From positions 1-64,000 of the forward strand of contig CADCBZ010000005.1 in the NCBI GenBank assembly GCA_902799765.1: a stretch of 64,000 nt of DNA, written 5' to 3'. Position 1 is the stretch's first letter. The number at the start of each line of letters is the position of its first letter. This DNA is from an uncultured Prevotellaceae bacterium. GTDB taxonomy: Bacteria > Bacteroidota > Bacteroidia > Bacteroidales > Bacteroidaceae. Both the position numbers and the translations under genes were made by a program. Below the pieces are notes generated by a model. The model was not told where the DNA came from and made no database searches. It saw only the letters and a list, made by a program, of their open reading frames with translations. Below are positions 15,369 through 23,896 of this stretch, piece by piece.

Positions 15369-16654
15369 TCCGTCACTTCCTTCACGATATTATTCAACCA
15401 CGACTTCCATCTGCTCACCGTAGGCGATTCCGGCATCATCATCGGCTCTTTCTGAGGCTCTGGTTCTGGTGTTTCTTCCACCTTTGGTTCCTCCACTACT
15501 GGCTCCTCTACAGCAGGTTCCGGCTCAGGGGCTGGTGTCACCTCAAAGGGAAGTTCCTGAACAAGAACCTTCGCTGGCGTTGGTTTCTTGGCAGGCTTAT
15601 AAAGCATCGGAATCAGATCCTCATAGAAGTCATCATCCGTACGATGTACATTCGCTTTCACCTCCTTACGCATATCGTCCTCCAATCCCGTAGCCAGAAT
15701 CGTCACCTTGGCATCTTCACCCAGGGAATCATCCGTAGAAGTACCCCAGATGACGCTGATATTGGGATCCAGTTGGTCGAAGAAGTCATCAATCTCCTGC
15801 ATTTCACGCACGAAGATGGGATGCTCCTCGCTGGCGTAGATATTAAAGAGGATACGCTTGGCCTTGCCGATGTCATTGCCATAGAGCAGCGGAGAATTCA
15901 GGGCATCGAGAATCGCCTTTTCCACACGATGATCACCACTGGCGCGACCCATCGCCATAATAGCCCCTCCACCATCCTTCATCGTAGCCTCCACGTCACG
16001 GAAGTCAAGGTTGATAGAGCCCTCACTATGCACGGTGATCAGTTCCGAGATACCCTTCACGGCATCCTTCAGGATATTGTCTGCCCTGCTGAACGCCTCC
16101 TTCAGCGAGATGTCAGAATCGGAATACACATCACACAGGCGTTCATTATTGATAATCAAGATGGCATCCACGTACTTCCTCAATTCATCCACACCCTTCA
16201 GGGCCTTGACGATCTTCTGCTTCTTCTCGAAATAGAAAGGTATCGTCACAACGCCTACCGTCAGCAGATTCAGTTCCTTTGCCACCTGGGCCACGACAGG
16301 GGCAGAGCCGGTACCGGTACCACCACCCATGCTGGCAGTGATAAACACCATCTTAGTGCCATCACTCAGGATCTTCTTGAGAGAGTCCAAGCTCTTTTCT
16401 GCCTCAGACTTACCGATCTCAGGATCACCACCAGCACCCAAGCCTTCACCCATCAGGAGTTTTACAGGTACTGGCGACCCCTTCAACGACTGGCTATCCG
16501 TGTTGCAGGCAGCAAAAGAGACACCCGCCACGCCCTCATTATACATATTTCGCACAGCGTTGCAGCCACCACCACCAACGCCAACAACCTTGATGATGCC
16601 CTGCATCGTATCCTTGATCTCATTCTCAAAAAACGGTATCGTATCTTCACCCAT
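15365..16654 (-). CDS. ftsZ: Divergent FtsZ paralogue (tubulin-like GTPase)
   Basis: The 429-residue product has the complete FtsZ nucleotide site: GVGGGGCNAV at 25-34, GGGTGTG at 110-116 and the T7-loop NLDFRD at 215-220 for GTP hydrolysis in the neighbouring subunit. It has a Pro/Glu-rich linker (about 345-405) and ends in SRWKSWLNNIVKEV. That end does not look like the usual FtsA/ZipA-binding tail and may be an amphipathic helix. It is not in a dcw cluster but near ftsW and dnaB paralogues, so it is probably a second copy. ATG 16654 fits the promoter at 16679-16710; upstream starts would lie before it. Probably polymerises; partner unknown. Confidence 0.88.
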   Translation of the reverse strand: MGEDTIPFFENEIKDTMQGIIKVVGVGGGGCNAVRNMYNEGVAGVSFAACNTDSQSLKGSPVPVKLLMGEGLGAGGDPEIGKSEAEKSLDSLKKILSDGTKMVFITASMGGGTGTGSAPVVAQVAKELNLLTVGVVTIPFYFEKKQKIVKALKGVDELRKYVDAILIINNERLCDVYSDSDISLKEAFSRADNILKDAVKGISELITVHSEGSINLDFRDVEATMKDGGGAIMAMGRASGDHRVEKAILDALNSPLLYGNDIGKAKRILFNIYASEEHPIFVREMQEIDDFFDQLDPNISVIWGTSTDDSLGEDAKVTILATGLEDDMRKEVKANVHRTDDDFYEDLIPMLYKPAKKPTPAKVLVQELPFEVTPAPEPEPAVEEPVVEEPKVEETPEPEPQKEPMMMPESPTVSRWKSWLNNIVKEVTE

Positions 16655-16678
16655 AACAGCAATAATTTGATTCGTTTG

Positions 16679-16727
16679 CAAAATTACAAAACTATCCCCA
16701 CACTTCCAAATCTCCGCAAGGCTTGCG
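16679..16727 (-). promoter_or_regulatory. ftsZ2 promoter with upstream palindrome (site a)
   Basis: On the minus strand TTTG (16710-16707), 20 bases, then TAATTTTG (16686-16679) form a good promoter. The palindrome CGCAAG-C-CTTGCG (16727-16715) lies 28 bases upstream of the -7 box. The same palindrome recurs at five other island promoters. Confidence 0.65.
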
Positions 16728-16736
16728 ATGAGAAAT

Positions 16737-17024
16737 TTATGGCAATGGGGCATCTTTGGGGAAACTGCGGATCAGTCTGATGGCTCTTTCCAGTTCTTCA
16801 TCATCTACACCCCTTAACCAATTGACAGCTTCATCATAGAAATCAATTTTGGCTTGCATATTCCTGATTGAATCCTCCAGCTCATTTATCTTGGCAGTCT
16901 TCTTAGCCAATTCATCTTGATATTTACCACACCCTTGTTCTTTCCGAACATCCTGATTCCAGAGAGTTCCCACTGCTATCAAGCATGTAACCAATGCTAT
17001 GATGATAAATATAAACTTCTTCAT
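16737..17024 (-). CDS. Membrane-anchored coiled-coil protein (paralogue of 23597-23887)
   Basis: A 95-residue product with one N-terminal membrane helix (residues 3-22) and a coiled coil (about 38-65). The short C-terminal domain ends in FPKDAPLP. It closely parallels the 96-residue protein at 23597-23887 (ELEDSIRNMQAKI against ELEDSIRSMRAKI; YDEAVNWLR against YDQAVKWLR). It lies 8 bases downstream of the ftsW paralogue, so it may act with it in the inner membrane. Function unknown. Confidence 0.65.
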   Translation of the reverse strand: MKKFIFIIIALVTCLIAVGTLWNQDVRKEQGCGKYQDELAKKTAKINELEDSIRNMQAKIDFYDEAVNWLRGVDDEELERAIRLIRSFPKDAPLP

Positions 17025-17032
17025 ATCCTAAT

Positions 17033-18262
17033 CTATTTGTTTTTGGCTACCCTATTTACTGACCTGCTGACACTCAGTATAACACCTATATAAGCGCAGT
17101 TGATGATTGTTGAAGTACCACCTTTTGAAATCAATGGCAGTGGTTGTCCTGTTACAGGAGCCAATCCGACAGCCACCATCATATTGAATAAGGCCTGTAT
17201 GACCAACAATAATCCAATTCCCATAACCATAAAAGCAGGAAATCTCTTTTCGCATTTGCGGGCAATACGACCACAACGAATAAGTAGTACAATATAGAAG
17301 AAAACAATTACAAATGCACCTAACAATCCTAACTCCTCTAATACGATTGCGAAAATAAAATCAGAGAATGCTTGTGATAAGAAATCACGCTCAGTACTTT
17401 TTCCTGGCCCTTTACCAAAGAATCCACTCGACATAATGGCGATATTTGCATGCGCAACTTGTGCATCCTTATTAAGATCGTAATCCTCTGGTGGCGGCAT
17501 GGGCTTTCCGAAACTTTTAATTCGGCTTTTCCATGTATCCAGACGGTGAAAGACCTTTTCTATCTTGCTTTTCTCTTGCATCTTCTCCACCTGTTCGCTT
17601 TTTACCAGATCTTTTTCCTCGGCACTTTTATCGTGACCTAATAGCAATACCAATGAAAATGCAAAGAAGAAGATAAGAAATATATAACCAGCCAGTTTTG
17701 CCAGTTGTTTAAATGGAACAAGACCTAGAACCATCATTAGGAAAACGACAGCAAAAAGCATGAGAGCCGTAGAAAGATTCTCTAAACCAATCAGAACACA
17801 AATTGGCAAGGTAACCCATAGGATCCACTTCATAGCACTTTCATCAGCACCATTCTCCCTTTGTAACAAAGCAAGAATTTGTGCCACTGCCAGTACGATA
17901 GTCCCCTTGGCAATCTCTGAAGGTTGAAAGGTGATTCCGAACAGACTGATCCATCGACCTGCATCACCAACTTTCGTTCCGGCGAGTAAGACCCATAGCA
18001 AACTGGTTAACGAAAAGAGCAATAGATAAGGTATAGGACGAACAAAATATTTGTATGGAATGTTTTGAATGATAATCGCCATTAATACACCTACTATTAC
18101 AGTGAAGAAGTGGAAAGATATAGGCTTGAGATAATCCTGACTCTTATAGGTTAGTACACTCGAAGCCGAAAACACCTCAACTACACTAACCGTGCAAAGT
18201 AAGAAGAATACCATCCAGATAACCTTATCGCCTTTGAATAGACAGATTTTTGAAGTATCCAT
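17033..18262 (-). CDS. ftsW: FtsW/RodA/SpoVE-family (SEDS) membrane protein
   Basis: The 409-residue protein has about ten membrane helices and SEDS signatures. These are GRWISLFGITFQPSEIAKG after the fourth helix, the SSGFFGKGPG loop, SDFIFAIVLEELG, and PVTGQPLPLISKGGTS with the conserved Pro-Leu-Pro-Leu-x-S. SEDS proteins are peptidoglycan glycosyltransferases. It reads closest to Bacteroidota FtsW. The large cytoplasmic or periplasmic loop (about 200-270) is Lys/Glu-rich and longer than usual. It lies in an operon with a WYL-like protein and a coiled-coil membrane protein, away from the cell-wall cluster, hence a probable paralogue. Confidence 0.88.
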   Translation of the reverse strand: MDTSKICLFKGDKVIWMVFFLLCTVSVVEVFSASSVLTYKSQDYLKPISFHFFTVIVGVLMAIIIQNIPYKYFVRPIPYLLLFSLTSLLWVLLAGTKVGDAGRWISLFGITFQPSEIAKGTIVLAVAQILALLQRENGADESAMKWILWVTLPICVLIGLENLSTALMLFAVVFLMMVLGLVPFKQLAKLAGYIFLIFFFAFSLVLLLGHDKSAEEKDLVKSEQVEKMQEKSKIEKVFHRLDTWKSRIKSFGKPMPPPEDYDLNKDAQVAHANIAIMSSGFFGKGPGKSTERDFLSQAFSDFIFAIVLEELGLLGAFVIVFFYIVLLIRCGRIARKCEKRFPAFMVMGIGLLLVIQALFNMMVAVGLAPVTGQPLPLISKGGTSTIINCAYIGVILSVSRSVNRVAKNK

Positions 18263-18265
18263 ATT

Positions 18266-18532
18266 TTATATCACATTAAAATTATCGCCGATTTGATTCC
18301 AGAAAATACGCGAGAAGGAGTGTCCATTAACTTTCAGGATTCTGCTGATCTTAAAGATTCGCTCCAGTTTCATGTCCTCACGAAAGGCTTCTATGTAGCC
18401 ACCATCCCTATAGGAAGAATACCTGATGTCAGAAATACGACAACGGAACAAGCTACCACTCCTCGTAATATACTCTATCTCTATCGTTTTTCTGAATAAA
18501 ATAGACCTGTCAATCACTTCTTCTATTGTCAT
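18266..18532 (-). CDS. Stand-alone minimal WYL-like domain protein
   Basis: An 88-residue product that follows the WYL pattern: IEIEYITRSGS near residue 17, an R-C-R-I-S-D-I strand, YIEAFRED, then RIFKISRILKV. WYL domains are ligand-sensing modules in regulators, usually with an HTH; here none is present. It is encoded 3 bases after dnaB and 3 bases before ftsW, so it is translated from the same message. A nucleotide or nucleic-acid sensor role is inference. Confidence 0.6.
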   Translation of the reverse strand: MTIEEVIDRSILFRKTIEIEYITRSGSLFRCRISDIRYSSYRDGGYIEAFREDMKLERIFKISRILKVNGHSFSRIFWNQIGDNFNVI

Positions 18533-18535
18533 CTC

Positions 18536-20010
18536 TTAAAAGGAAATAGGTCTGTTATCAGGTGGTGGGATCACTGTCTTCAGATCAATATTGTCAAAGC
18601 CTCCTGGAGGGTTATTCTCACCATTAATAGCAGAGCCTCTAATCTCCCCTCCTTCTGTAATAGGGCGATCTGCTAACGAATTGTCCTCAGGATTCTCAAA
18701 GCGGGTATATTCACCCTTGAAGTCCATGGTGATAATACCAGTAGCACCCTTACGATGCTTGGAGATAATCACCTCAGCCTTACCTCTATAATCCTTACCG
18801 TCATCGCTCATATGGAGGCCATAATATTCTGGACGATGCAGGAAAATCACCATATCCGCATCTTGTTCAATGGCGCCAGACTCACGCAAATCTGATAGTT
18901 GAGGGCGCTTTCCTTCGACACCTTCACGCGACTCCACACCACGATTCAACTGGCTCAATGCCAATACTGGGATATTCAACTCTTTGGCAATACCCTTCAG
19001 TGAACGCGATATCAGCGACACCTCTTCCTGACGACTATTGAATTTCATACCGCTGGCTGTCATCAACTGCAGATAGTCTATCATGATAAGTTCTATCTTA
19101 TGCTCTCTTACCAATCGTCTTGCCTTGGTTCTAAGCTCCAATATGGAGATACCCTCAGTCTCGTCAATATACAAGGGTGCATCTTCCATGAAGCCCAGAT
19201 TCTTATCAAGTCGATCCCAATCATCTCTGGAGAGTTGTCCATTCAGCAGTTTCTTACCCTCAATACTACACACATTGGACATCAGACGATTTGCCAACTG
19301 CACATCAGCCATTTCGAGTGAGAAGAAAGCCATCGGTTTCCTTTGGTCTATGGCGATGTTCTTTGCCAATGACAGGGCAAATGCCGTTTTACCCATGGCA
19401 GGCCTTCCCGCTATGATCACAAGATCAGAATTTTGCCATCCGCAAGTTATATCATCGAGTTTGTAGAAGCCTGTAGATATACCTGTCACACCTTCGGTAT
19501 TTGAATGCGCTGCCTGAACAATCTTCACTGCACGTCCTAAGACGGGTCCAAAGGCAGAATAGTCTTTCCTCATATTCTTCTGGGTAATCTCAAACAGCGT
19601 TTTCTCTGCCTCTTGTATCACCTCATTCACATCATAGGTCTCATCGTAGGCTTTCGTACCGATGACGCTTGCATAAGAAATGATCTGCCTTGACAGATAT
19701 TTCTGAGCCACAATGTTGGCATGATACTCGATATTGGCGGAGGTAGCCACTCTTGAACTCAGATCCGCGATATAACCAGGGCCCCCTACTTCATCGAGAT
19801 CACCATTCTTATTTAACTGTTCTGTTACCGTCAGCAGATCCACAGGCTTTTCATCAACCGTCAGTTGTTGGATGGCTGCATAGATTTTCTGATGGCGAGG
19901 CTCATAGAAACTCTCTGCTCTCAGAATCTCACACACCTCGACATAGGCAGGATATGCCCATAGGTGGGATCTACGGGCAGCTTCTTCGTTTTTTTTCTAT
20001 CTTCACTCAT
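18536..20010 (-). pseudogene. dnaB: Replicative DNA helicase DnaB paralogue with N-terminal deletion and frameshift
   Basis: The ATG at 20010 opens MSEDRKK...VDPTYGHILP, the normal Bacteroidota DnaB start, but this frame ends in a TGA within 30 codons. The DnaB sequence resumes in another frame at AYVEVCEIL, lacking roughly 17-19 residues of the first N-terminal helix. From there 466 codons are open, with a possible GTG start at 19936. The RecA core is intact: AGRPAMGKT Walker A, MIDYLQLM Walker B, SQLNRGVE and EVIISKHRKG. A shortened helicase could still be made. It heads an operon with the WYL-like and ftsW genes. A second, intact dnaB is expected elsewhere in the genome. Confidence 0.75.
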
Positions 20011-20040
20011 ATCACCAATGCTTTTATATGTTGCTGCATG

Positions 20041-20072
20041 CAAAGTTAGGGGATTAAATATGGGCTAACAAG
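20041..20072 (-). promoter_or_regulatory. dnaB paralogue promoter
   Basis: Minus-strand CTTG (20072-20069), 20 bases, TAACTTTG (20048-20041). The island palindrome is absent here. Confidence 0.55.
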
Positions 20073-20120
20073 CATTTTCGGAATAAAATGCCCCTACTGT
20101 TGATAAGTTGTAAGTTATCC

Positions 20121-20549
20121 TCATTTTGTGGATAATTCTCTACGCTGTTGCAATTCCAGCCATTGCTGATCACCCTTGGTACCTTTTCTAAATACTGCAG
20201 CAATCTTAATCCTGTCATCCCCCATATCTTCCTTATATCTGTGTTTCAGTTCTTCTCTAATCAGAGAGACGTTGCCACTACCCCTATCCTCAAACTCATT
20301 AATCAGTTCGCTTGTTGACAATTCCTTCAGTCGCTCTTCTCGCTTACCAAGTTTATCCATAAATAGGATCCTGAAGATTTCCTGCCTGAGGGTTTTACCT
20401 CTTGCAATCCATCTACATGTAGCAAGTGAAAACAACTCCTGCTGTGAAAGGTCAGGCAGCATATCTACACACTTCCTCAGTTCGTCCTCAGGCCATCCCT
20501 TATAATAAAACAGCTTCGCCTGCTTAAAAATGTACTCGTAATCTGACAT
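20121..20549 (-). CDS. Hypothetical alpha-helical protein
   Basis: A 142-residue soluble, highly charged, all-helical product (MSDYEYIFKQAK start) that I do not recognise. ATG 20549 is chosen because the -7 box at 20581-20574 leaves no room for an in-frame start at 20576. It is the first gene after palindrome site b and the last of its unit before the dnaB promoter. Confidence 0.55.
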   Translation of the reverse strand: MSDYEYIFKQAKLFYYKGWPEDELRKCVDMLPDLSQQELFSLATCRWIARGKTLRQEIFRILFMDKLGKREERLKELSTSELINEFEDRGSGNVSLIREELKHRYKEDMGDDRIKIAAVFRKGTKGDQQWLELQQRRELSTK

Positions 20550-20573
20550 AATGCTAAATAAAAGTTTTGGTTG

Positions 20574-20629
20574 CAAAGATAGAAAGTTCCATCATTGCAA
20601 CCAAACAAAAAAGCTCCACAAGGCTTGTG
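20574..20629 (-). promoter_or_regulatory. Promoter with upstream palindrome (site b)
   Basis: Minus strand: palindrome CACAAG-C-CTTGTG (20629-20617), 11 bases, TTTG (20605-20602), 20 bases, TATCTTTG (20581-20574). The palindrome lies 35 bases above the -7 box. About 157 bases further up hold no gene. Confidence 0.7.
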
Positions 20630-20786
20630 AAAATGCGATTTTATATAATTAGACTATGATATCTCAATTAATGGACACTAGAGAATATAATCCTCTATAC
20701 TTTTGTGCATATTACAATCCCGTATTCTGCATGGCTAATAGAAAGTGAATCTGTTGTTCCATTCGTTATTATAGCAATGACTATCA

Positions 20787-21458
20787 TTATTTATAAAACG
20801 TGATCCAGTTAGTACAATAATTGTGGGTCTTTGGATGAAGTATGACAACCTTTCCTTTGTCCCGATACCAAGCATGATTCCACCCACTCCCCATATCGAG
20901 ATAAAGAGCATGCTTCACTTTGAAGTTCTTCAGATACTTCACAAAATCCTCATACGTTATTACCTTCTTCGACTCGACAATGCATAACTTCCCATCCTTC
21001 TCACATAAGGCTCTATATATGGTTCTGCTCTTCCTCATTTTGGAGCCAATAGGACGAGTCTCACCATTATAAATAATCAGCAACTGGCAGAATCCCATAT
21101 TCCATCCGTTTGCAACCGTAGGAAAGTCTACTTTCTTCATGAACTTCCATTTACCTTTACCCCAGACGAATCCACCAGTATTTGCTTTACAACGATAGCC
21201 TTTCTTCATTTCCCCGTTGCAGATATGGTTATCCGCAATATTCAAATGCTTGAACTCATTCAGTAACTCACCAGTAAATGCAGCCTCACAACAAAACTCC
21301 ACATCCTTCTGCGAGGTCTTTGGCATCTGCCCACATACCAGATCAATCTTTGAATACTCTGGATAATACACATTGAGATCCTTTGTAGTCTCAATAGTTA
21401 CAGCATAACAATTGATTTGCAGGATCAATAGTGATAATATACTAAATACCTTTTTCAT
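20787..21458 (-). CDS. Secreted protein, phosphodiester-glycosidase (NAGPA)-like, tentative
   Basis: The 223-residue protein has a cleavable signal peptide (about 1-19) and several cysteines, so it is exported. The C-terminal part has KHALYLDMGSGWNHAWYRD, which recalls the A-L-x-L-D-G-G-x-S signature of phosphodiester glycosidases (DUF2233/NAGPA). The usual GGGS is altered, so activity is uncertain. One base separates it from the SanA-like gene upstream. Confidence 0.5.
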   Translation of the reverse strand: MKKVFSILSLLILQINCYAVTIETTKDLNVYYPEYSKIDLVCGQMPKTSQKDVEFCCEAAFTGELLNEFKHLNIADNHICNGEMKKGYRCKANTGGFVWGKGKWKFMKKVDFPTVANGWNMGFCQLLIIYNGETRPIGSKMRKSRTIYRALCEKDGKLCIVESKKVITYEDFVKYLKNFKVKHALYLDMGSGWNHAWYRDKGKVVILHPKTHNYCTNWITFYK

Positions 21459-21459
21459 C

Positions 21460-22077
21460 CTAATATGTAATTAAATCCCAGAACATCTTCACCCTTGCCA
21501 AATATTCACGGGCATAGGTAATCAATGCCCTTGTTGACTTGGGATTTCTGGCATTATAAGCCTGCAAGTTCTCCACATCCAACCCAAGATGCTCTGCCTG
21601 GTACAAAGCCCGCTCATTATGAAACTCCTGCGAGATAATCGTAAAACTCTTCAAACCAAACACCTTATTCGCATTGACTATGGAGTTAATCGTCCTATAT
21701 CCTTTGCCATCAATGATAATGGCTCTTTCAGGAATACCTCTTGCTACCAACGAATCCCTCATACACTCTGGTTCATTGACACCATCCAGACTATGCTCAT
21801 CGCCACTAATCAGGATCTTCTCTATCTTCCCTGCCCTATACAATTGCTCTGCTGCATCCAAGCGATAGATAAAGAAATAGTTCTTATTCTTTGTTATCCT
21901 AGCCTGTGGAGTCGTCCCCAACAACAGCCCCACCTTATTATACTTAATATTATCAATCTCAGAGAACACCTTGCCCTCCGCATTATTCACCACAATCTGA
22001 TTGCATATCAGCATCAATGCTAAGCATGAAATGGTTATGAAACCAACAATCCAAATATATTTAATTATTCTATTCAT
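21460..22077 (-). CDS. SanA/YdcF-like DUF218 membrane-anchored protein
   Basis: A 205-residue protein with one N-terminal membrane helix followed by a DUF218 domain. GLLLGTTPQARI is the first strand and loop; KILISGDEHS and RAIIIDGKGYRTINSI follow, and then SFTIISQEFHNERALYQA. SanA of enteric bacteria affects envelope permeability to vancomycin at high temperature; the biochemical role is not settled. Here it is embedded in a run of small membrane and secreted proteins of the island. Confidence 0.8.
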   Translation of the reverse strand: MNRIIKYIWIVGFITISCLALMLICNQIVVNNAEGKVFSEIDNIKYNKVGLLLGTTPQARITKNKNYFFIYRLDAAEQLYRAGKIEKILISGDEHSLDGVNEPECMRDSLVARGIPERAIIIDGKGYRTINSIVNANKVFGLKSFTIISQEFHNERALYQAEHLGLDVENLQAYNARNPKSTRALITYAREYLARVKMFWDLITY

Positions 22078-22089
22078 TTTATATATTGT

Positions 22090-22539
22090 TTACCACGCTC
22101 CACTTTTAATCTCTCCAACCTTCTCCCCTCTGGTTATTATTAGTTCAAAAGTCCTATCGTTCTGTTCGCTTTCTCCCTTAGGAGCAGGAAGGCCATTCCC
22201 CCAAATCACAGAGAAAGAGTATCTATTGCCCTCTCTCCTCCAGCCCGTATTACCACTAGCAATCATTCTGTCAATTTCATCAAATAGCTCATCTGATGGC
22301 ATATCTTTAAATTCTATTTCAAAACTATCTTCATAATCACCAGTGAAAGCCCTTTTACCTTTATGTGCTTCAATAATCTTGTAACTAGGTACCTTAACAC
22401 CAGCCACTCTCTCTATTCTTTCAGTAGGCCATTCTTCCCATATCCATTCATAATATGCATAAGAAGCAAGGAAAAGGAATAAGAAACCAAGAAATAATAT
22501 TCCAAGGCACCCACAACCCAATTTCAACATTTTCTTCAT
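22090..22539 (-). CDS. Membrane-anchored hypothetical protein
   Basis: A 149-residue product with one N-terminal membrane helix (about 10-30, starting after KLGCGCLG) and an exported, Glu-rich globular domain. No family is recognised. It sits in a close-packed run of small envelope genes. Confidence 0.6.
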   Translation of the reverse strand: MKKMLKLGCGCLGILFLGFLFLFLASYAYYEWIWEEWPTERIERVAGVKVPSYKIIEAHKGKRAFTGDYEDSFEIEFKDMPSDELFDEIDRMIASGNTGWRREGNRYSFSVIWGNGLPAPKGESEQNDRTFELIITRGEKVGEIKSGAW

Positions 22540-22545
22540 AACCTT

Positions 22546-22782
22546 TTACCAATCATATGTTATATACCACACTACATAGAGAAGAGCCAATGATATCGTT
22601 AATATCAAAATACAATGATCAAAGTGCGGAATTAAACAACAATCACCCTCATTGTAATCATGAAGCACATCCAGATTAAAGGCAATTATTGTAATAAGCC
22701 CAATATAAGCAGAAAAGAGTCCTAAGGCTATTCTACTTGTATACTTAATACCTTTTTTAAAAAGTTTATATATAGTTCCCAT
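22546..22782 (-). CDS. Small membrane protein, two helices
   Basis: A 78-residue protein with two membrane helices (about 15-35 and 53-73) joined by a short acidic, Cys-containing loop. It lies 6 bases upstream of the preceding membrane gene. Function unknown. Confidence 0.55.
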   Translation of the reverse strand: MGTIYKLFKKGIKYTSRIALGLFSAYIGLITIIAFNLDVLHDYNEGDCCLIPHFDHCILILTISLALLYVVWYITYDW

Positions 22783-22819
22783 ACAAATGTAACTAAATAT
22801 TGATGCTATTTACTCTATA

Positions 22820-23596
22820 CTAAGACAATATTGTGCTTTTTATCTTTTTCATCCACCCTTTATCCCATGGAATTTCTTTCCAGAAGTTTTCTATTTCTTC
22901 ATCTGAAAGAATACCATCTATTATTATTTTCAATTCAAGGGCAAGGGAATCTTCTGCCTCTTCCTTGCTTTTTTCTTCACTATATCCATCAGCTGTGCCT
23001 GTCCATGTAAATTGATTATATTCCTCTTCCTTTTCTAATCTCACATCAAGATTTATCAGTAATGTGGCAAAATCTGAATCATCATCATACCCCAAATCTT
23101 CAAAATAAGGAATAAGTTCTATCTGTTTTATACAGCCAGGTTTAGTAAGAAGCAGGGCTACTTCACACATTCTGATAGCATCATATATACCATAATAGTC
23201 TTCTATATATGAGCTAAATGGTAAAGAGTATTTCTTATGCTTGTGCCATTGAATGTTTCCCGAATTAACGTACTGCCATATCTGCTCCATTTTTTCATCA
23301 CACAAAAACCTTTTCAGGTAATCAGACAAGCAAAGAGTCATTCCTTCTTGGGCTTCTTCGCAACTCTTCGCATCTGTGTATTCTTTTGAAACTTTTAATA
23401 AGTCAAAGGAGCTATAAGCTTCCTCTGTTACCAAACTAACTTCAATATTACCATTAATATGTCCTTCACCATCATCATGAACAATGGGGTAAAGCCCTAT
23501 CCTTTCAATACAATCTGGCTTCGTGCGAAAAAGTTCTCTTTCCCACAAATCACTTAGTTCATATAATTGCTTATTATCCATTATATTGTCAAACAA
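22820..23596 (-). CDS. Hypothetical protein with internal duplication
   Basis: The 258-residue acidic, soluble protein contains two related halves. Each has a T-K-P-x-C-I-x-x-I-x-L-x-P start, a hydrophobic strand pair, a Ser/Lys-E-E-A turn and an end in I/E-x-F/I-W-x-x-x. They span about residues 18-110 and 143-245. I do not recognise the family. The ATG at 23596 immediately follows the upstream stop; ATG 23581 is possible. Confidence 0.6.
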   Translation of the reverse strand: MFDNIMDNKQLYELSDLWERELFRTKPDCIERIGLYPIVHDDGEGHINGNIEVSLVTEEAYSSFDLLKVSKEYTDAKSCEEAQEGMTLCLSDYLKRFLCDEKMEQIWQYVNSGNIQWHKHKKYSLPFSSYIEDYYGIYDAIRMCEVALLLTKPGCIKQIELIPYFEDLGYDDDSDFATLLINLDVRLEKEEEYNQFTWTGTADGYSEEKSKEEAEDSLALELKIIIDGILSDEEIENFWKEIPWDKGWMKKIKSTILS

Positions 23597-23887
23597 TTAT
23601 GGTAATGGTATATCCTTTGGCATATTACGGATCTCTTCAATGCTCCTTTGTAATTCGTCAGAATCAGCATTTCTTAGCCATTTAACAGCCTGATCATACA
23701 CAGCAATCTTAGCACGCATTGATCTGATAGAATCCTCCAATTCCTCTATTTTCTGATCACGCTTTGCCAACTCCGTCCCATACTCATCCTGGGTATATCC
23801 TCTTTTAAATAGTTTACCCCACGATATGCCTAATACCAGCACAACTACAATCACAATAATAACACCTATTATTAACTTTTTCATCAT
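23597..23887 (-). CDS. Membrane-anchored coiled-coil protein (paralogue of 16737-17024)
   Basis: A 96-residue protein with an N-terminal membrane helix (about 4-22), a coiled coil and a C-terminal motif MPKDIPLP. It is a clear paralogue of the protein next to the ftsW paralogue. Two copies in one island, each beside envelope genes, suggest a shared adaptor role. Unknown function. Confidence 0.65.
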   Translation of the reverse strand: MMKKLIIGVIIVIVVVLVLGISWGKLFKRGYTQDEYGTELAKRDQKIEELEDSIRSMRAKIAVYDQAVKWLRNADSDELQRSIEEIRNMPKDIPLP

Positions 23888-23896
23888 ATATAGAGT

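Noticed and set aside
15335..16780. A 481-codon open frame on the plus strand
   Set aside because: It is antisense to ftsZ2, has a His/Leu/Arg-rich composition typical of a shadow frame, and no promoter or family motif.
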